DNA from: an uncultured Eubacteriales bacterium
GTDB taxonomy: Bacteria > Bacillota > Clostridia > Peptostreptococcales > Anaerovoracaceae
DNA: 12,748 nucleotides
NCBI GenBank assembly: GCA_902765035.1
Contig: CACWYF010000011.1
Span: forward strand, 4,183-16,930
Direction of reading: 5' to 3'
Positions 5,816 to 12,748 of the stretch are shown in pieces; within the stretch, counting starts at the first letter, position 1, and every line of letters begins with the position of its first letter. The notes below the pieces were generated by a model that was not told the origin of the DNA, did no database searches, and was given only the letters and a program-made list of their open reading frames with translations. The translations under genes and the position numbers were made by a program.

Positions 5816-7102
5816 ATGAGGAATTTTACATTCAGAGAAAATCTCGGGAGAGATGAGTTCAACTCACTTGCCTTAAGTGAGAAAAGTGCTGTTAAAGCGC
5901 ATTTTCTGGGCTCGTATGAGTGGGGAGAAGTCTCTGCGAGAAGGAACCGCACACCGTATTATACGGGTGTCTATGAAGACGGAAAACTTGTTGCGACCGC
6001 TCTTGTACTGAAGCGGTCGCTTATTGCGGGCTATACATATTTCTATATCCCCCGCGGCTTTACTATGGATCATTCAGACCGCGAGCTTCTTAAATTCATT
6101 ACAGACAGCATCAAGGCTATGGGAAAGAAGCACAAGGCTCTTTATTTCAGGATCGATCCGGATATCAAGCTGCATACGGTGGATATAGACGGCAATGTGA
6201 TTGAGGGTGAGAGCAACGAGGATCTTGTAAGATACCTTGAGCAGCTCGGATATAAGAGAAAGCCTCTCAATTACGGATTCGAAAACGAGCAGCCGAGATT
6301 CACGTTCAGGATACCGCTCGTCGGAACCATGGACGAGATCGAGTCAAGGTACAGCCGCACGACCAAGACCAGGATCCGCCAGTCGCATGAGGCAGGAGTA
6401 ACTGTCTGCGAAGGCGGCAGTGAGGACATCGGTGAGTTCACCAGACTTATGGAAATGACTGAGAAGAGGCAGGGATTCTACTCTCATGATCCTGAGTTTT
6501 TCAGCTATTTCTTCGACATAATGTCGGCCGGCGGACTTGCAAGGCTGTATTTCGGCAAGGTGAATGTGCCTGAGATAATAGCCAAGCTTGAAAATGACAG
6601 AGAGAATGTGAAGGCTGAACTTGCTGAGCTTGAAGGAAAGACGGGCAAGAAGGTCGCAGGCAAGATCAAAGAGGCTGAAAAGAAACTCGTTGCTGTCGAA
6701 AAACAGCTCGAAGGTCTGGCAGACAAGCCTAAGACTGAAGTCATAGTCTCTACATATCTCGATGCGCAGTACGCAGACAAGACGTGGGCTCTGTACGCTG
6801 CCAATGACATGGATTACGGCAAATTCTTCGCCAATTATGCTGTTTATCAGAAGCAGATAAGAGATGCGAAGGAGGAAGGCCGGGAAGTCTTCGACGTATT
6901 CGGTACGGTCGGAAGGCCTGAGGAAGCAGGAAGCACTGCCGGACTGTACGAATTCAAGAAGAAGTGGGGCGGAGAACTCACGGAGTTCATCGGAGAGTTC
7001 GATTATATCCTCAATAAGCCGGTTTTCCTTGCTTACAGCAAGCTGATACCGGTATATCACAGGCTGATGAACAGGCGGCTCAGAAAATCTGTTGAAGAAT
7101 AA
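5816..7102 (+). CDS. Fem/MurM-family aminoacyltransferase (peptidoglycan side-branch synthesis)
   Basis: Fem enzymes transfer amino acids from aminoacyl-tRNA to the third-residue side chain of peptidoglycan precursors. The 428-residue protein shows the family layout: two GNAT-like halves with HFLGSYEWGEV (29-39), YFYIPRGF (75-82), RYSRTTKTRIRQSHEAGV (178-195), a charged two-helix arm (about 252-305, rich in E and K, likely coiled coil), and the conserved C-terminal GLYEFKKKWGGELTEFIGEF (376-395). The ATG is 7 nt after the murE stop. GGAG (5811-5814) is only 1 nt from it, so translation probably depends on coupling to murE. The amino acid transferred cannot be predicted. No transmembrane segment is evident. 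Confidence 0.93.
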   Translation: MRNFTFRENLGRDEFNSLALSEKSAVKAHFLGSYEWGEVSARRNRTPYYTGVYEDGKLVATALVLKRSLIAGYTYFYIPRGFTMDHSDRELLKFITDSIKAMGKKHKALYFRIDPDIKLHTVDIDGNVIEGESNEDLVRYLEQLGYKRKPLNYGFENEQPRFTFRIPLVGTMDEIESRYSRTTKTRIRQSHEAGVTVCEGGSEDIGEFTRLMEMTEKRQGFYSHDPEFFSYFFDIMSAGGLARLYFGKVNVPEIIAKLENDRENVKAELAELEGKTGKKVAGKIKEAEKKLVAVEKQLEGLADKPKTEVIVSTYLDAQYADKTWALYAANDMDYGKFFANYAVYQKQIRDAKEEGREVFDVFGTVGRPEEAGSTAGLYEFKKKWGGELTEFIGEFDYILNKPVFLAYSKLIPVYHRLMNRRLRKSVEE

Positions 7103-7126
7103 AGTGCAGTAAACTGATAAATTATT

Positions 7127-8374
7127 ATGGCAATTAAAGACAGACAGACAGGAAAAACCATAAATACGGACTTCATGGCAGTTGCACTCGGCGGAGATAT
7201 GAACTGCTATGGTGTTGCCCGTGCTTTCTATGAGGCATATGGGGTCAGGACTGTGATGCTCGGGAGAATTCCTATATTTCCGACTGCCCGCAGCAGACTG
7301 TTTTCTGACAGATTATATGATGCTGACCTGCTCGATACTGATGTGCTGATAAGGCTGCTTACACAGGTAGAGGAGAAGTACAGAGGAGTCAAAAAGTTCG
7401 TATTTGCCACTAATGATGATTATGTCAGGCACATAATACACAACAGGAAGACCATCGAGGCCATAAGTGACGACTATATCGTTCCTGTTATTTCCGAAGA
7501 ACTGTTTGACAGACTTGATGACAAGGATTCTTTTTATGAGGTCTGCGAGGAGTACGGACTTCCTTATCCGAAGAGTGTTGTCTTTGACTGCGTTTCGGAC
7601 GACCCTGAGACTTTTGTGATCCCTTTTGAATACCCTGTATTCATGAAGCCTTCCAGCAACGTCATATACTTCAATTATGAATTCGAAGGCAAGCAGAAAG
7701 GCTACCGCATAGACACGCCTGACCAGTTCAGAGAAGTAATGGGACGGATACAGGCTTCAGGATATCCTGATAAGTTCATTGTACAGGAATATGTTGACGG
7801 TGATGATGACTCCATGTTCATTTATTCAGCATACTGCGACAGGAAGGGCAAAGTCAGAATGATGTCCGGCGGCCAGATCCTTATGCATGACAGGACTCCG
7901 GAGCTGATAGGCAATTACAATGCGATATGCGGCGCAAGGGATGACGGCCTGATGCAGACGCTCGCTGCATTTCTCGAGAAGATCGGGTTTACCGGCATAT
8001 GCCATTTTGACATCCAGTACGACAGTAAACGCGGCGGCTATGTAGTGTTTGAGATCAATATAAGGCAGGGGCGGAGCAATTATTACATGACGGCAAGCGG
8101 AATGAATTTTGCACGTCTCCTGGCTGAAGATTATCTTGGCGGCTCTGAACCGGATGCTGACGGGTATGTGATCGCCGACAGGCCTTTCATCGTAAGCAAT
8201 GTTTCAAGAGCCAATCTGGCACGGGCGATCGGAAAGGACAGGGTGCACCGCATTCCGGCTGACAGGTTTTTCCGCTTCCAGCTTGCGCCTTATGACAGAA
8301 GTCTCAGAAACAGGATATACATGCTGAGACTCGAGAAGAGCATGATGAGAGACTACATGAAATACAATAAGTAA
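7127..8374 (+). CDS. ATP-grasp ligase, D-aspartate ligase (Asl)-like
   Basis: The 415-residue protein is a carboxylate-amine ligase of the ATP-grasp fold. An N-terminal domain contains ALGGDMNCYGVARAFYEAYG (20-39). Then come FYEVCEEYGLPYPKS (136-150), FEYPVFMKP with the ATP-contacting lysine K174, FIVQEYVDGDDDSM (217-230), HFDIQYD (293-299) and the metal-binding FEINIRQGRS (308-317; E309, N311). From memory this closely resembles Enterococcus faecium Asl, which attaches D-Asp through its beta-carboxyl to the lysine of UDP-MurNAc-pentapeptide. I could not align the two here. It lies 24 nt after the Fem gene. No good ribosome binding site precedes the ATG at 7127 or the alternative ATG at 7175. 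The specific amino acid is unproven. Confidence 0.85.
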   Translation: MAIKDRQTGKTINTDFMAVALGGDMNCYGVARAFYEAYGVRTVMLGRIPIFPTARSRLFSDRLYDADLLDTDVLIRLLTQVEEKYRGVKKFVFATNDDYVRHIIHNRKTIEAISDDYIVPVISEELFDRLDDKDSFYEVCEEYGLPYPKSVVFDCVSDDPETFVIPFEYPVFMKPSSNVIYFNYEFEGKQKGYRIDTPDQFREVMGRIQASGYPDKFIVQEYVDGDDDSMFIYSAYCDRKGKVRMMSGGQILMHDRTPELIGNYNAICGARDDGLMQTLAAFLEKIGFTGICHFDIQYDSKRGGYVVFEINIRQGRSNYYMTASGMNFARLLAEDYLGGSEPDADGYVIADRPFIVSNVSRANLARAIGKDRVHRIPADRFFRFQLAPYDRSLRNRIYMLRLEKSMMRDYMKYNK

Positions 8375-8384
8375 GAGGCAGAGA

Positions 8385-8409
8385 AGAGCACCTTCAGGGG
8401 TGCTCTTTT
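8385..8409 (+). terminator. Terminator closing the murE-fem-ATP-grasp unit
   Basis: AGAGCACC (8385-8392) and GGTGCTCT (8399-8406) form an 8-bp stem with a 6-nt loop, followed by a short T-run (8406-8409). It begins 11 nt after the stop codon. The T-tract is short, so termination may be incomplete. Confidence 0.8.
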
Positions 8410-8413
8410 GTGG

Positions 8414-8469
8414 TAATAATACTCATTGACTGGCAATAATGATATAAGTATAATTAATGAGTATTATTA
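8414..8469. repeat. Perfect 14-bp inverted repeat framing the rny promoter
   Basis: TAATAATACTCATT (8414-8427) is repeated in exact inverted form as AATGAGTATTATTA (8456-8469), with 28 bp between. The left arm overlaps the first two bases of the -35 box. The right arm covers the predicted transcription start. The -10 box and spacer lie in the middle segment. It could be an operator for a dimeric or looped regulator, or a small invertible promoter. Confidence 0.85.
8426..8454 (+). promoter_or_regulatory. Sigma-A promoter of rny
   Basis: TTGACT (8426-8431) and a perfect TATAAT (8449-8454) are spaced exactly 17 bp apart. Transcription should start near 8461, leaving an untranslated leader of about 95 nt. 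Confidence 0.85.
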
Positions 8470-8480
8470 TGCAATTTGAC

Positions 8481-8511
8481 TATCTGATGTGGTTCGGGTA
8501 CCTGTCAGATA
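8481..8511 (+). promoter_or_regulatory. Hairpin in the rny 5' leader
   Basis: TATCTGA (8481-8487) pairs perfectly with TCAGATA (8505-8511), with an inner GGT/ACC (8491-8493 with 8500-8502) and a TTCGGGT loop. No T-run follows, so it is a leader structure and not a terminator. It ends about 30 nt before the ribosome binding site. Confidence 0.55.
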
Positions 8512-8554
8512 CAATATGTATATATTACAAATTCAATAACATAAGGAGGTGCAC

Positions 8555-10096
8555 ATGTCATCAGTAATGACTGTTGTCATCGGCATTGTATTCCTTATTG
8601 TCGGTATACTGATTGGTTATATCTATCGCAAGAACATCGGAGAAAAAGCAATCGGAAGCGCTGAGATGCAGGCCAAGAACATGCTGCTCGACGCGCAGAA
8701 TACTGCAGAGAATCTGAAGAAAGAGAAGATTCTCGAGGCAAAGGAGGAAATACACAGGCTGAGAGAGGACTACGAGAAAGAGTTCAAGATCAGAAGGAAC
8801 GAAGTCCAGAAGTCCGAAAGAAGAATTCTTCAGAAGGAAGAAAACATCGACCGCAAGCTCGAGAACATAGAAAAGCGTGAGAATGGTCTCACCAAGAGAG
8901 AGCAGTCGATGAATGAAAAGCACAAGGAAATCGATGCATATATCGCCAAGCAGGTAGCAGAGCTTGAGAGGATCTCAGGATATTCAAGAGAAGAAGCCCG
9001 CGAGATACTCCTCAAGGAGGTCGAAGGCGACATCCGCAAAGATGCAAGCGAGATGATCGTCAGGATTGAGAACGAAGCCAAGGAAGAAGGCGACAAGAGA
9101 GCCAGAGAGATCATCACGACAGCTATCCAGAGATATGCTGCAGATCAGGTAACAGAGAGTACAGTATCTGTAGTAAGCCTTCCTAACGATGACATGAAGG
9201 GCAGGATTATCGGAAGAGAAGGCCGCAACATCAGAGCTATTGAGACACTGACAGGCGTAGATCTCATCATCGATGACACACCTGAGGCTGTAATCCTTTC
9301 GGGATTCGACCCTGTAAGAAGAGAGATCGCAAGGATCGCTCTTGAGAAACTGATTGTTGACGGACGTATCCATCCTGCAAGGATCGAGGAGATGGTCCAG
9401 AAGGCGACCAAGGAAGTCAACAATATCATCAAGGAAGAGGGAGAGCGTGCATGCTTCGAGACAGGCGTTCACAACCTCCATCCTGAACTTGTCAAGCTTC
9501 TCGGAAGACTCAAGTACAGAACATCATACGGACAGAACGTACTGCAGCATTCCATCGAGGTTGCTACTCTTGCCGGCATGATGGCTGAAGAGCTTGGTCT
9601 CGACCCTAAGCTTGCAAGAAGAGGCGGACTCCTCCACGATATCGGCAAGTCCATTGACCACGAAGTTGAAGGAACTCACGTCGAGATCGGAGTCAATATC
9701 TGCAAGAAGTACAAGGAATCCTGGAAGGTCATCAACGCAGTTGAGTCACATCACGGAGATGTTGAGGCAACCACACTTGAAGCCATGCTCGTAGGCGCAG
9801 CCGATGCACTTTCAGCTGCAAGGCCGGGCGCAAGAAGAGAGACACTTGAGTCCTATATCAAGAGACTCGAGAACCTCGAGCAGATCGCTAACTCGACCAA
9901 GGGCGTTGACAAGTCATACGCTATCCAGGCCGGCAGAGAGATCAGAGTCGCTGTCAAGCCTAACCAGGTCAAGGATGACGAAGTACCTATGCTCGCAAGA
10001 GAGATCGCCAAGAAGATCGAGGCAGAACTCGAATATCCTGGTCAGATCAAGGTCAACGTTATCAGAGAGACCAAAGCGACTGAATTCGCTAAATAA
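8555..10096 (+). CDS. rny: Ribonuclease Y
   Basis: RNase Y is the membrane-anchored endoribonuclease that starts much of mRNA decay in Bacillota. The 513-residue protein has an N-terminal transmembrane helix (about residues 5-24, [20 protein letters not shown]) and a long charged coiled coil (about 30-190). A KH RNA-binding domain carries [12 protein letters not shown] (216-227), and an HD phosphohydrolase domain carries HDIGK (H361, D362). Length matches the family. AAGGAGGT (8543-8550) lies 4 nt before the ATG at 8555; the in-frame GTG at 8549 is inside that site and is rejected. It has its own promoter with an unusual inverted repeat and a structured leader. Confidence 0.97.
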   Translation: MSSVMTVVIGIVFLIVGILIGYIYRKNIGEKAIGSAEMQAKNMLLDAQNTAENLKKEKILEAKEEIHRLREDYEKEFKIRRNEVQKSERRILQKEENIDRKLENIEKRENGLTKREQSMNEKHKEIDAYIAKQVAELERISGYSREEAREILLKEVEGDIRKDASEMIVRIENEAKEEGDKRAREIITTAIQRYAADQVTESTVSVVSLPNDDMKGRIIGREGRNIRAIETLTGVDLIIDDTPEAVILSGFDPVRREIARIALEKLIVDGRIHPARIEEMVQKATKEVNNIIKEEGERACFETGVHNLHPELVKLLGRLKYRTSYGQNVLQHSIEVATLAGMMAEELGLDPKLARRGGLLHDIGKSIDHEVEGTHVEIGVNICKKYKESWKVINAVESHHGDVEATTLEAMLVGAADALSAARPGARRETLESYIKRLENLEQIANSTKGVDKSYAIQAGREIRVAVKPNQVKDDEVPMLAREIAKKIEAELEYPGQIKVNVIRETKATEFAK

Positions 10097-10125
10097 TAAG
10101 TACAATTACTATATGAAACACTATA

Positions 10126-10155
10126 AAAGGCTCCTCTTAACGGGGAGCCTTTGTA
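10126..10155 (+). terminator. Hairpin after rny, weak terminator
   Basis: AAAGGCTCCTC (10126-10136) pairs with GGGGAGCCTTT (10142-10152) over 11 bp (one G-T) around a TTAAC loop. Only three T end the right arm, followed by GT, so on the plus strand it is a weak terminator or attenuator. The minus strand reads TTTTAT after the stem, so it may act weakly in that direction too. It ends 18 nt before the next start codon. Confidence 0.65.
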
Positions 10156-10170
10156 GGGATATGGATAATC

Positions 10171-11355
10171 ATGATTTATCTCGATAACAGCGCAACTACA
10201 AGACAATATGATGAAGTCACTGAGCTGATGTACAGGATGGCTAAGGAGAATTACGGCAATCCTTCTTCACTTCATGCACTCGGATTCGATGCAGGCAATA
10301 TCCTTTTCGATGCGAGAAGGAATATAGAAGATCTCATGTATCCGGGCGGAGAGGTTATCTTCACTTCAGGCGGAACAGAAAGCGATAATATGGCTCTCAT
10401 TTCCACAGCCCGCAAGATGAAGAGAAGGGGAAGCCGCATCCTTACGACACGTGTAGAACATCCTGCTGTGCTTGAGACATGCAGAAGGCTGGCGGATGAT
10501 GGTTTTTCTGTAGAATATCTCAATGTAGACAAGGCCGGATGCGTCGATCCTGATGATGTCGCCGCTGCACTCAGCGATGATACCATCCTCGTGTCGATCA
10601 TGACAGTGAACAACGAGACCGGTGCGATCATGCCTGTACTTCCGGCTGCAAAGGCAGTAAGGGACTACAACAGACAGCATGGCACAAGGATAGTTTTCCA
10701 TACAGATGCTGTTCAGGCTTTTGGTAAGATACCTATGGATGACGCGCAGTTCGATCTCGTGTCGGTCAGCGGACACAAGTTCCACGGGCCTAAAGGCATA
10801 GGATTCCTGTACATGAACAAGGATCTCAAGCTTCCGGCTTTCATCACCGGAGGCGGACAGGAGAACGGGTACAGGTCTTCTACTGAGAACACAACAGGGA
10901 TCGCAGGCCTCGGACTTGCTGCAAGGATGTCTCATGATGATCTCATGGGCAAAATGACTAAGATGGCTGAAGTAAACGAGTACCTCCGCAAGGGGCTCAT
11001 GACGGAACTCCCGGATGTCATTCTGAACGGACCTGAAGAACAGGGCTTTACACTTCATGACTTCGGTAAGAGATGTCCGTCAGTGCTGAATGTGACATTC
11101 AAAGGTACCCGCGGCGAAGTCCTGCTTCATACGCTTGAACAGGACAGGATATATGTGTCAACAGGTTCAGCCTGCTCATCGCACAAGACAGGTGACAGCC
11201 ACGTGCTGCAGGCTATGGGACTGGATCACAAAGCAATTGAAGGTGCTATAAGGTTCAGCTTCTCGGAGTTCAACACTATTGAGGAGATGGACGAAGTCAT
11301 CGAAAAGACTAAAGCGGCTGTAACAAGATTCCGCAAACTGGGGAGCTTCAGGTAG
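10171..11355 (+). CDS. Cysteine desulfurase (IscS/NifS family), partner of ThiI
   Basis: This enzyme removes sulfur from L-cysteine as a protein persulfide, using pyridoxal phosphate (PLP). The 394-residue protein begins MIYLDNSATTRQYDEV. It has VEHPA (H97), the PLP-contacting HTDAVQ (D179), SGHKFHGPKG with the PLP lysine K203, RSSTEN (235-240), and the catalytic cysteine C335 in STGSACSS, followed by a mobile loop before SHVLQAMG. The ATG at 10171 has AGGGA (10155-10159) 11 nt upstream. No promoter is visible between it and the rny terminator, so it may rely on read-through. thiI follows 76 nt later, as with nifZ-thiI of Bacillus subtilis, so tRNA thiolation is a more likely role than general Fe-S assembly. 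No iscU-like scaffold is nearby. Confidence 0.93.
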   Translation: MIYLDNSATTRQYDEVTELMYRMAKENYGNPSSLHALGFDAGNILFDARRNIEDLMYPGGEVIFTSGGTESDNMALISTARKMKRRGSRILTTRVEHPAVLETCRRLADDGFSVEYLNVDKAGCVDPDDVAAALSDDTILVSIMTVNNETGAIMPVLPAAKAVRDYNRQHGTRIVFHTDAVQAFGKIPMDDAQFDLVSVSGHKFHGPKGIGFLYMNKDLKLPAFITGGGQENGYRSSTENTTGIAGLGLAARMSHDDLMGKMTKMAEVNEYLRKGLMTELPDVILNGPEEQGFTLHDFGKRCPSVLNVTFKGTRGEVLLHTLEQDRIYVSTGSACSSHKTGDSHVLQAMGLDHKAIEGAIRFSFSEFNTIEEMDEVIEKTKAAVTRFRKLGSFR

Positions 11356-11364
11356 ATCACTTCA

Positions 11365-11383
11365 GCGCCGTTATGAACGGTGC
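11365..11383 (+). other. Small hairpin between the cysteine desulfurase gene and thiI
   Basis: GCGCCGTT (11365-11372) pairs with AACGGTGC (11376-11383) over 8 bp (one G-T) around an ATG loop, with no T-run after it. The rest of this 76-nt gap shows nothing except the thiI ribosome binding site. Confidence 0.5.
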
Positions 11384-11431
11384 CTGTCGCAACTCATACA
11401 CATCAGAAGTAATAAGATTGGAGCAATTATT

Positions 11432-12610
11432 TTGGAAAAGAAATTATATATAGTCCGCTGCGGTGAAGTAGCGCTCAAGGGAATGAACAAGCCGTACTTT
11501 GAGAGGATCCTCCTCGAAAGAGTACGCAAAGCGATCGAATGCTATGAAGACGCTGAAGCAAAGTGGATCGACGGGCTGATGTTCGTAAGGGTACCTGCAG
11601 ATATTCCGGAAGATGATGTGATTGCAAAATGCGTGAGAGTCTTCGGTGTTGCATCCGTAAGCCCTGCAGTTGAAGCACCTAAGAACATCGATGAGATCGG
11701 CAGAGTAGCTGCTGAATTCATGCAGAAGATCATCGATGAGGAAGGTGTTCAGACATTCAAGGTCAAAGGCAAGAGAGCTGACAAGTCTTTTGCCGTACAG
11801 TCTCCTGAGATCGGAAGGATCGTCGGAGCCATCATTCTCAAGTCATGCAAAGTGCTGAGAGTAGATGTACATGATCCGCAGGTCACACTCACTGTGGATG
11901 TAAGACGCGAAGGTGCATACATCTTCAGAGACAAGATCAGAGGATTCGGCGGACTTCCGCTCGGTACCAATGGCAAAGGCCTCATACTCATGTCAGGCGG
12001 GATCGACAGCCCTGTAGCTGCATTTATGATGGCCAAGAGAGGAATGAGCATCGAGGCAGTTCATTTCCATTCATATCCTTACACAAGCCAGAGGGCTCAG
12101 AAGAAGGTCGAGGATCTTGTAAGAGTCCTTGCAGGATACATGGGTACAGTCAGAATGCATGTCATCAACCTTCTGCCTATCCAGGAACAGATCGTTACAC
12201 ACTGCCCTGAAGATGAGACAACACTTCTCGTCCGCAGATTCATGATGAGGATCGCAGAAGCTATCGCAGTCAAGAACGGTGACATGATGCTCATCACAGG
12301 CGAGGACCTCGGTCAGGTAGCAAGCCAGACAGCAGAGGCTCTCGTTGTAACAGACTCAGTCGTCAAGATGCCGGTAATGAGACCTCTTATCGCAATGGAT
12401 AAAGTCGACATCATGGACAAGGCAAGAGAGATCGGAACATACGATATCTCCATCCAGCCTTATGAAGACTGCTGCACAGTATTCCTGCCAAAGCACCCGG
12501 TCACAAAGCCTAAACTCGACAGAATCGAGACATCTGAATCTGCACTCGATGTACAGGCACTCGTAGATGCAGCTGTAGCATCTGAGGAAATAATTGAAAT
12601 CAGGCCGTAA
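11432..12610 (+). CDS. thiI: tRNA 4-thiouridine synthase ThiI (without rhodanese domain)
   Basis: ThiI adenylates U8 of tRNA and inserts sulfur to form 4-thiouridine; it can also serve thiamine thiazole synthesis. The 392-residue protein starts MEKKLYIVRCGEVALKGMNK (N-terminal ferredoxin-like domain), has a THUMP region (about 60-165), and a PP-loop ATPase with SGGIDSP (188-194) and ITGEDLGQVASQT (288-300). A vicinal pair, C347 and C348, lies in PYEDCCTVF. It ends without the rhodanese domain found in E. coli ThiI, which is usual in Bacillota. The start is TTG at 11432, with GGAG (11420-11423) 8 nt upstream; the next ATG would remove conserved residues. The preceding cysteine desulfurase is the likely sulfur donor. 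Confidence 0.95.
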   Translation: MEKKLYIVRCGEVALKGMNKPYFERILLERVRKAIECYEDAEAKWIDGLMFVRVPADIPEDDVIAKCVRVFGVASVSPAVEAPKNIDEIGRVAAEFMQKIIDEEGVQTFKVKGKRADKSFAVQSPEIGRIVGAIILKSCKVLRVDVHDPQVTLTVDVRREGAYIFRDKIRGFGGLPLGTNGKGLILMSGGIDSPVAAFMMAKRGMSIEAVHFHSYPYTSQRAQKKVEDLVRVLAGYMGTVRMHVINLLPIQEQIVTHCPEDETTLLVRRFMMRIAEAIAVKNGDMMLITGEDLGQVASQTAEALVVTDSVVKMPVMRPLIAMDKVDIMDKAREIGTYDISIQPYEDCCTVFLPKHPVTKPKLDRIETSESALDVQALVDAAVASEEIIEIRP

Positions 12611-12668
12611 TATTTTAGAGTACCAATATCAGCAGCCTGAAAGAAATCTATAGTGAGGGGCAAAGAAT

Positions 12669-12748
12669 ATGAATAATTCTGAACTCAGAGATAACATTCC
12701 TGATGATATCAGAGCTAACAGAAAAGAGGGTGATGAGTACGATACGAT
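12669..12748 (+). CDS. Unidentified gene, N-terminal fragment
   Basis: An ATG at 12669, with GAGGGG (12655-12660) 8 nt upstream, opens a frame that runs off the window after 26 codons. The visible product (MNNSELRDNIPDDIRANRKE...) is hydrophilic and acidic, with no signal peptide or membrane segment so far. It begins 58 nt after thiI with no terminator between, so it could be co-transcribed. No function can be given. Confidence 0.6.
   Translation, partial: MNNSELRDNIPDDIRANRKEGDEYDT

Noticed and set aside
6344..7060. 238-codon open frame on the minus strand opposite the Fem gene
   Set aside because: It lies wholly antisense to a well-supported gene, and its composition (Leu, Ser and Cys rich) is typical of a complement of coding sequence; I recognise no family.
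8476..8515. Second rny promoter (TTGACT 8476-8481 with TACAAT 8510-8515)
   Set aside because: The spacing is 28 bp, far from the 16-18 bp needed; the two hexamers coincide with the leader hairpin.
8984..9481. 165-codon open frame on the minus strand opposite rny
   Set aside because: Shadow of the RNase Y coding sequence; no recognisable domain.
10366..11058. 230-codon open frame on the minus strand opposite the cysteine desulfurase gene
   Set aside because: It is antisense to an intact enzyme gene with all catalytic motifs and has no recognisable domain.
1..12748. Mobile element, CRISPR array, prophage or defence system
   Set aside because: No transposase, integrase, spaced repeats, attachment-like repeats or defence domains are visible; the genes are housekeeping with uniform composition.

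Overview
This 12.7 kb window looks like a core chromosomal stretch of a low-to-mid-GC Gram-positive anaerobe, probably a Clostridia-class Bacillota. The signs are strong AGGAGG ribosome binding sites, consensus housekeeping (sigma-A) promoters, an infC-rpmI-rplT operon with an L20-type leader, RNase Y, NrdR, and a rhodanese-less ThiI paired with its own cysteine desulfurase. Genus cannot be read from the sequence. Apart from one partial gene at the left end, every gene is on the plus strand. I see no mobile element, tRNA, rRNA or CRISPR.

Layout: (1) 1-483, minus strand, a partial maf nucleotide pyrophosphatase gene running off the left end. It diverges from (2) the translation operon: promoter, structured L20-type attenuator leader, infC (with the rare ATT start), rpmI, rplT, then a 59-residue single-pass membrane protein gene and an intrinsic terminator near 2173-2195. 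(3) nrdR, with its own promoter that contains a near-consensus NrdR box, followed by cmk. (4) radC, then a tight trio: a Mur ligase (MurE), a Fem/MurM-type aminoacyltransferase and a D-aspartate-ligase-like ATP-grasp enzyme, closed by a hairpin terminator at about 8385-8409. (5) rny (RNase Y), whose promoter is framed by a perfect 14-bp inverted repeat. (6) A cysteine desulfurase followed by thiI, which together supply sulfur for tRNA 4-thiouridine and probably thiamine. (7) The first 26 codons of an unidentified gene at the right edge.

The most distinctive part is the murE-fem-ATP-grasp trio. MurE lacks the DNPR motif of meso-diaminopimelate ligases and, as I recall the family, resembles streptococcal L-lysine MurE, but its specificity motif is also altered. 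The next two genes belong to the two different known enzyme classes that build peptidoglycan side branches: a tRNA-dependent Fem transferase and an ATP-grasp beta-carboxylate ligase like enterococcal/lactococcal Asl. Together they suggest a dedicated cassette for a cross-bridged, non-DAP peptidoglycan, possibly with a mixed L-/D-amino-acid branch. The other items most worth a second look are the inverted repeat around the rny promoter (operator or invertible promoter), the NrdR box in front of nrdR itself, and several strong hairpins between genes that lack a terminator T-tract.
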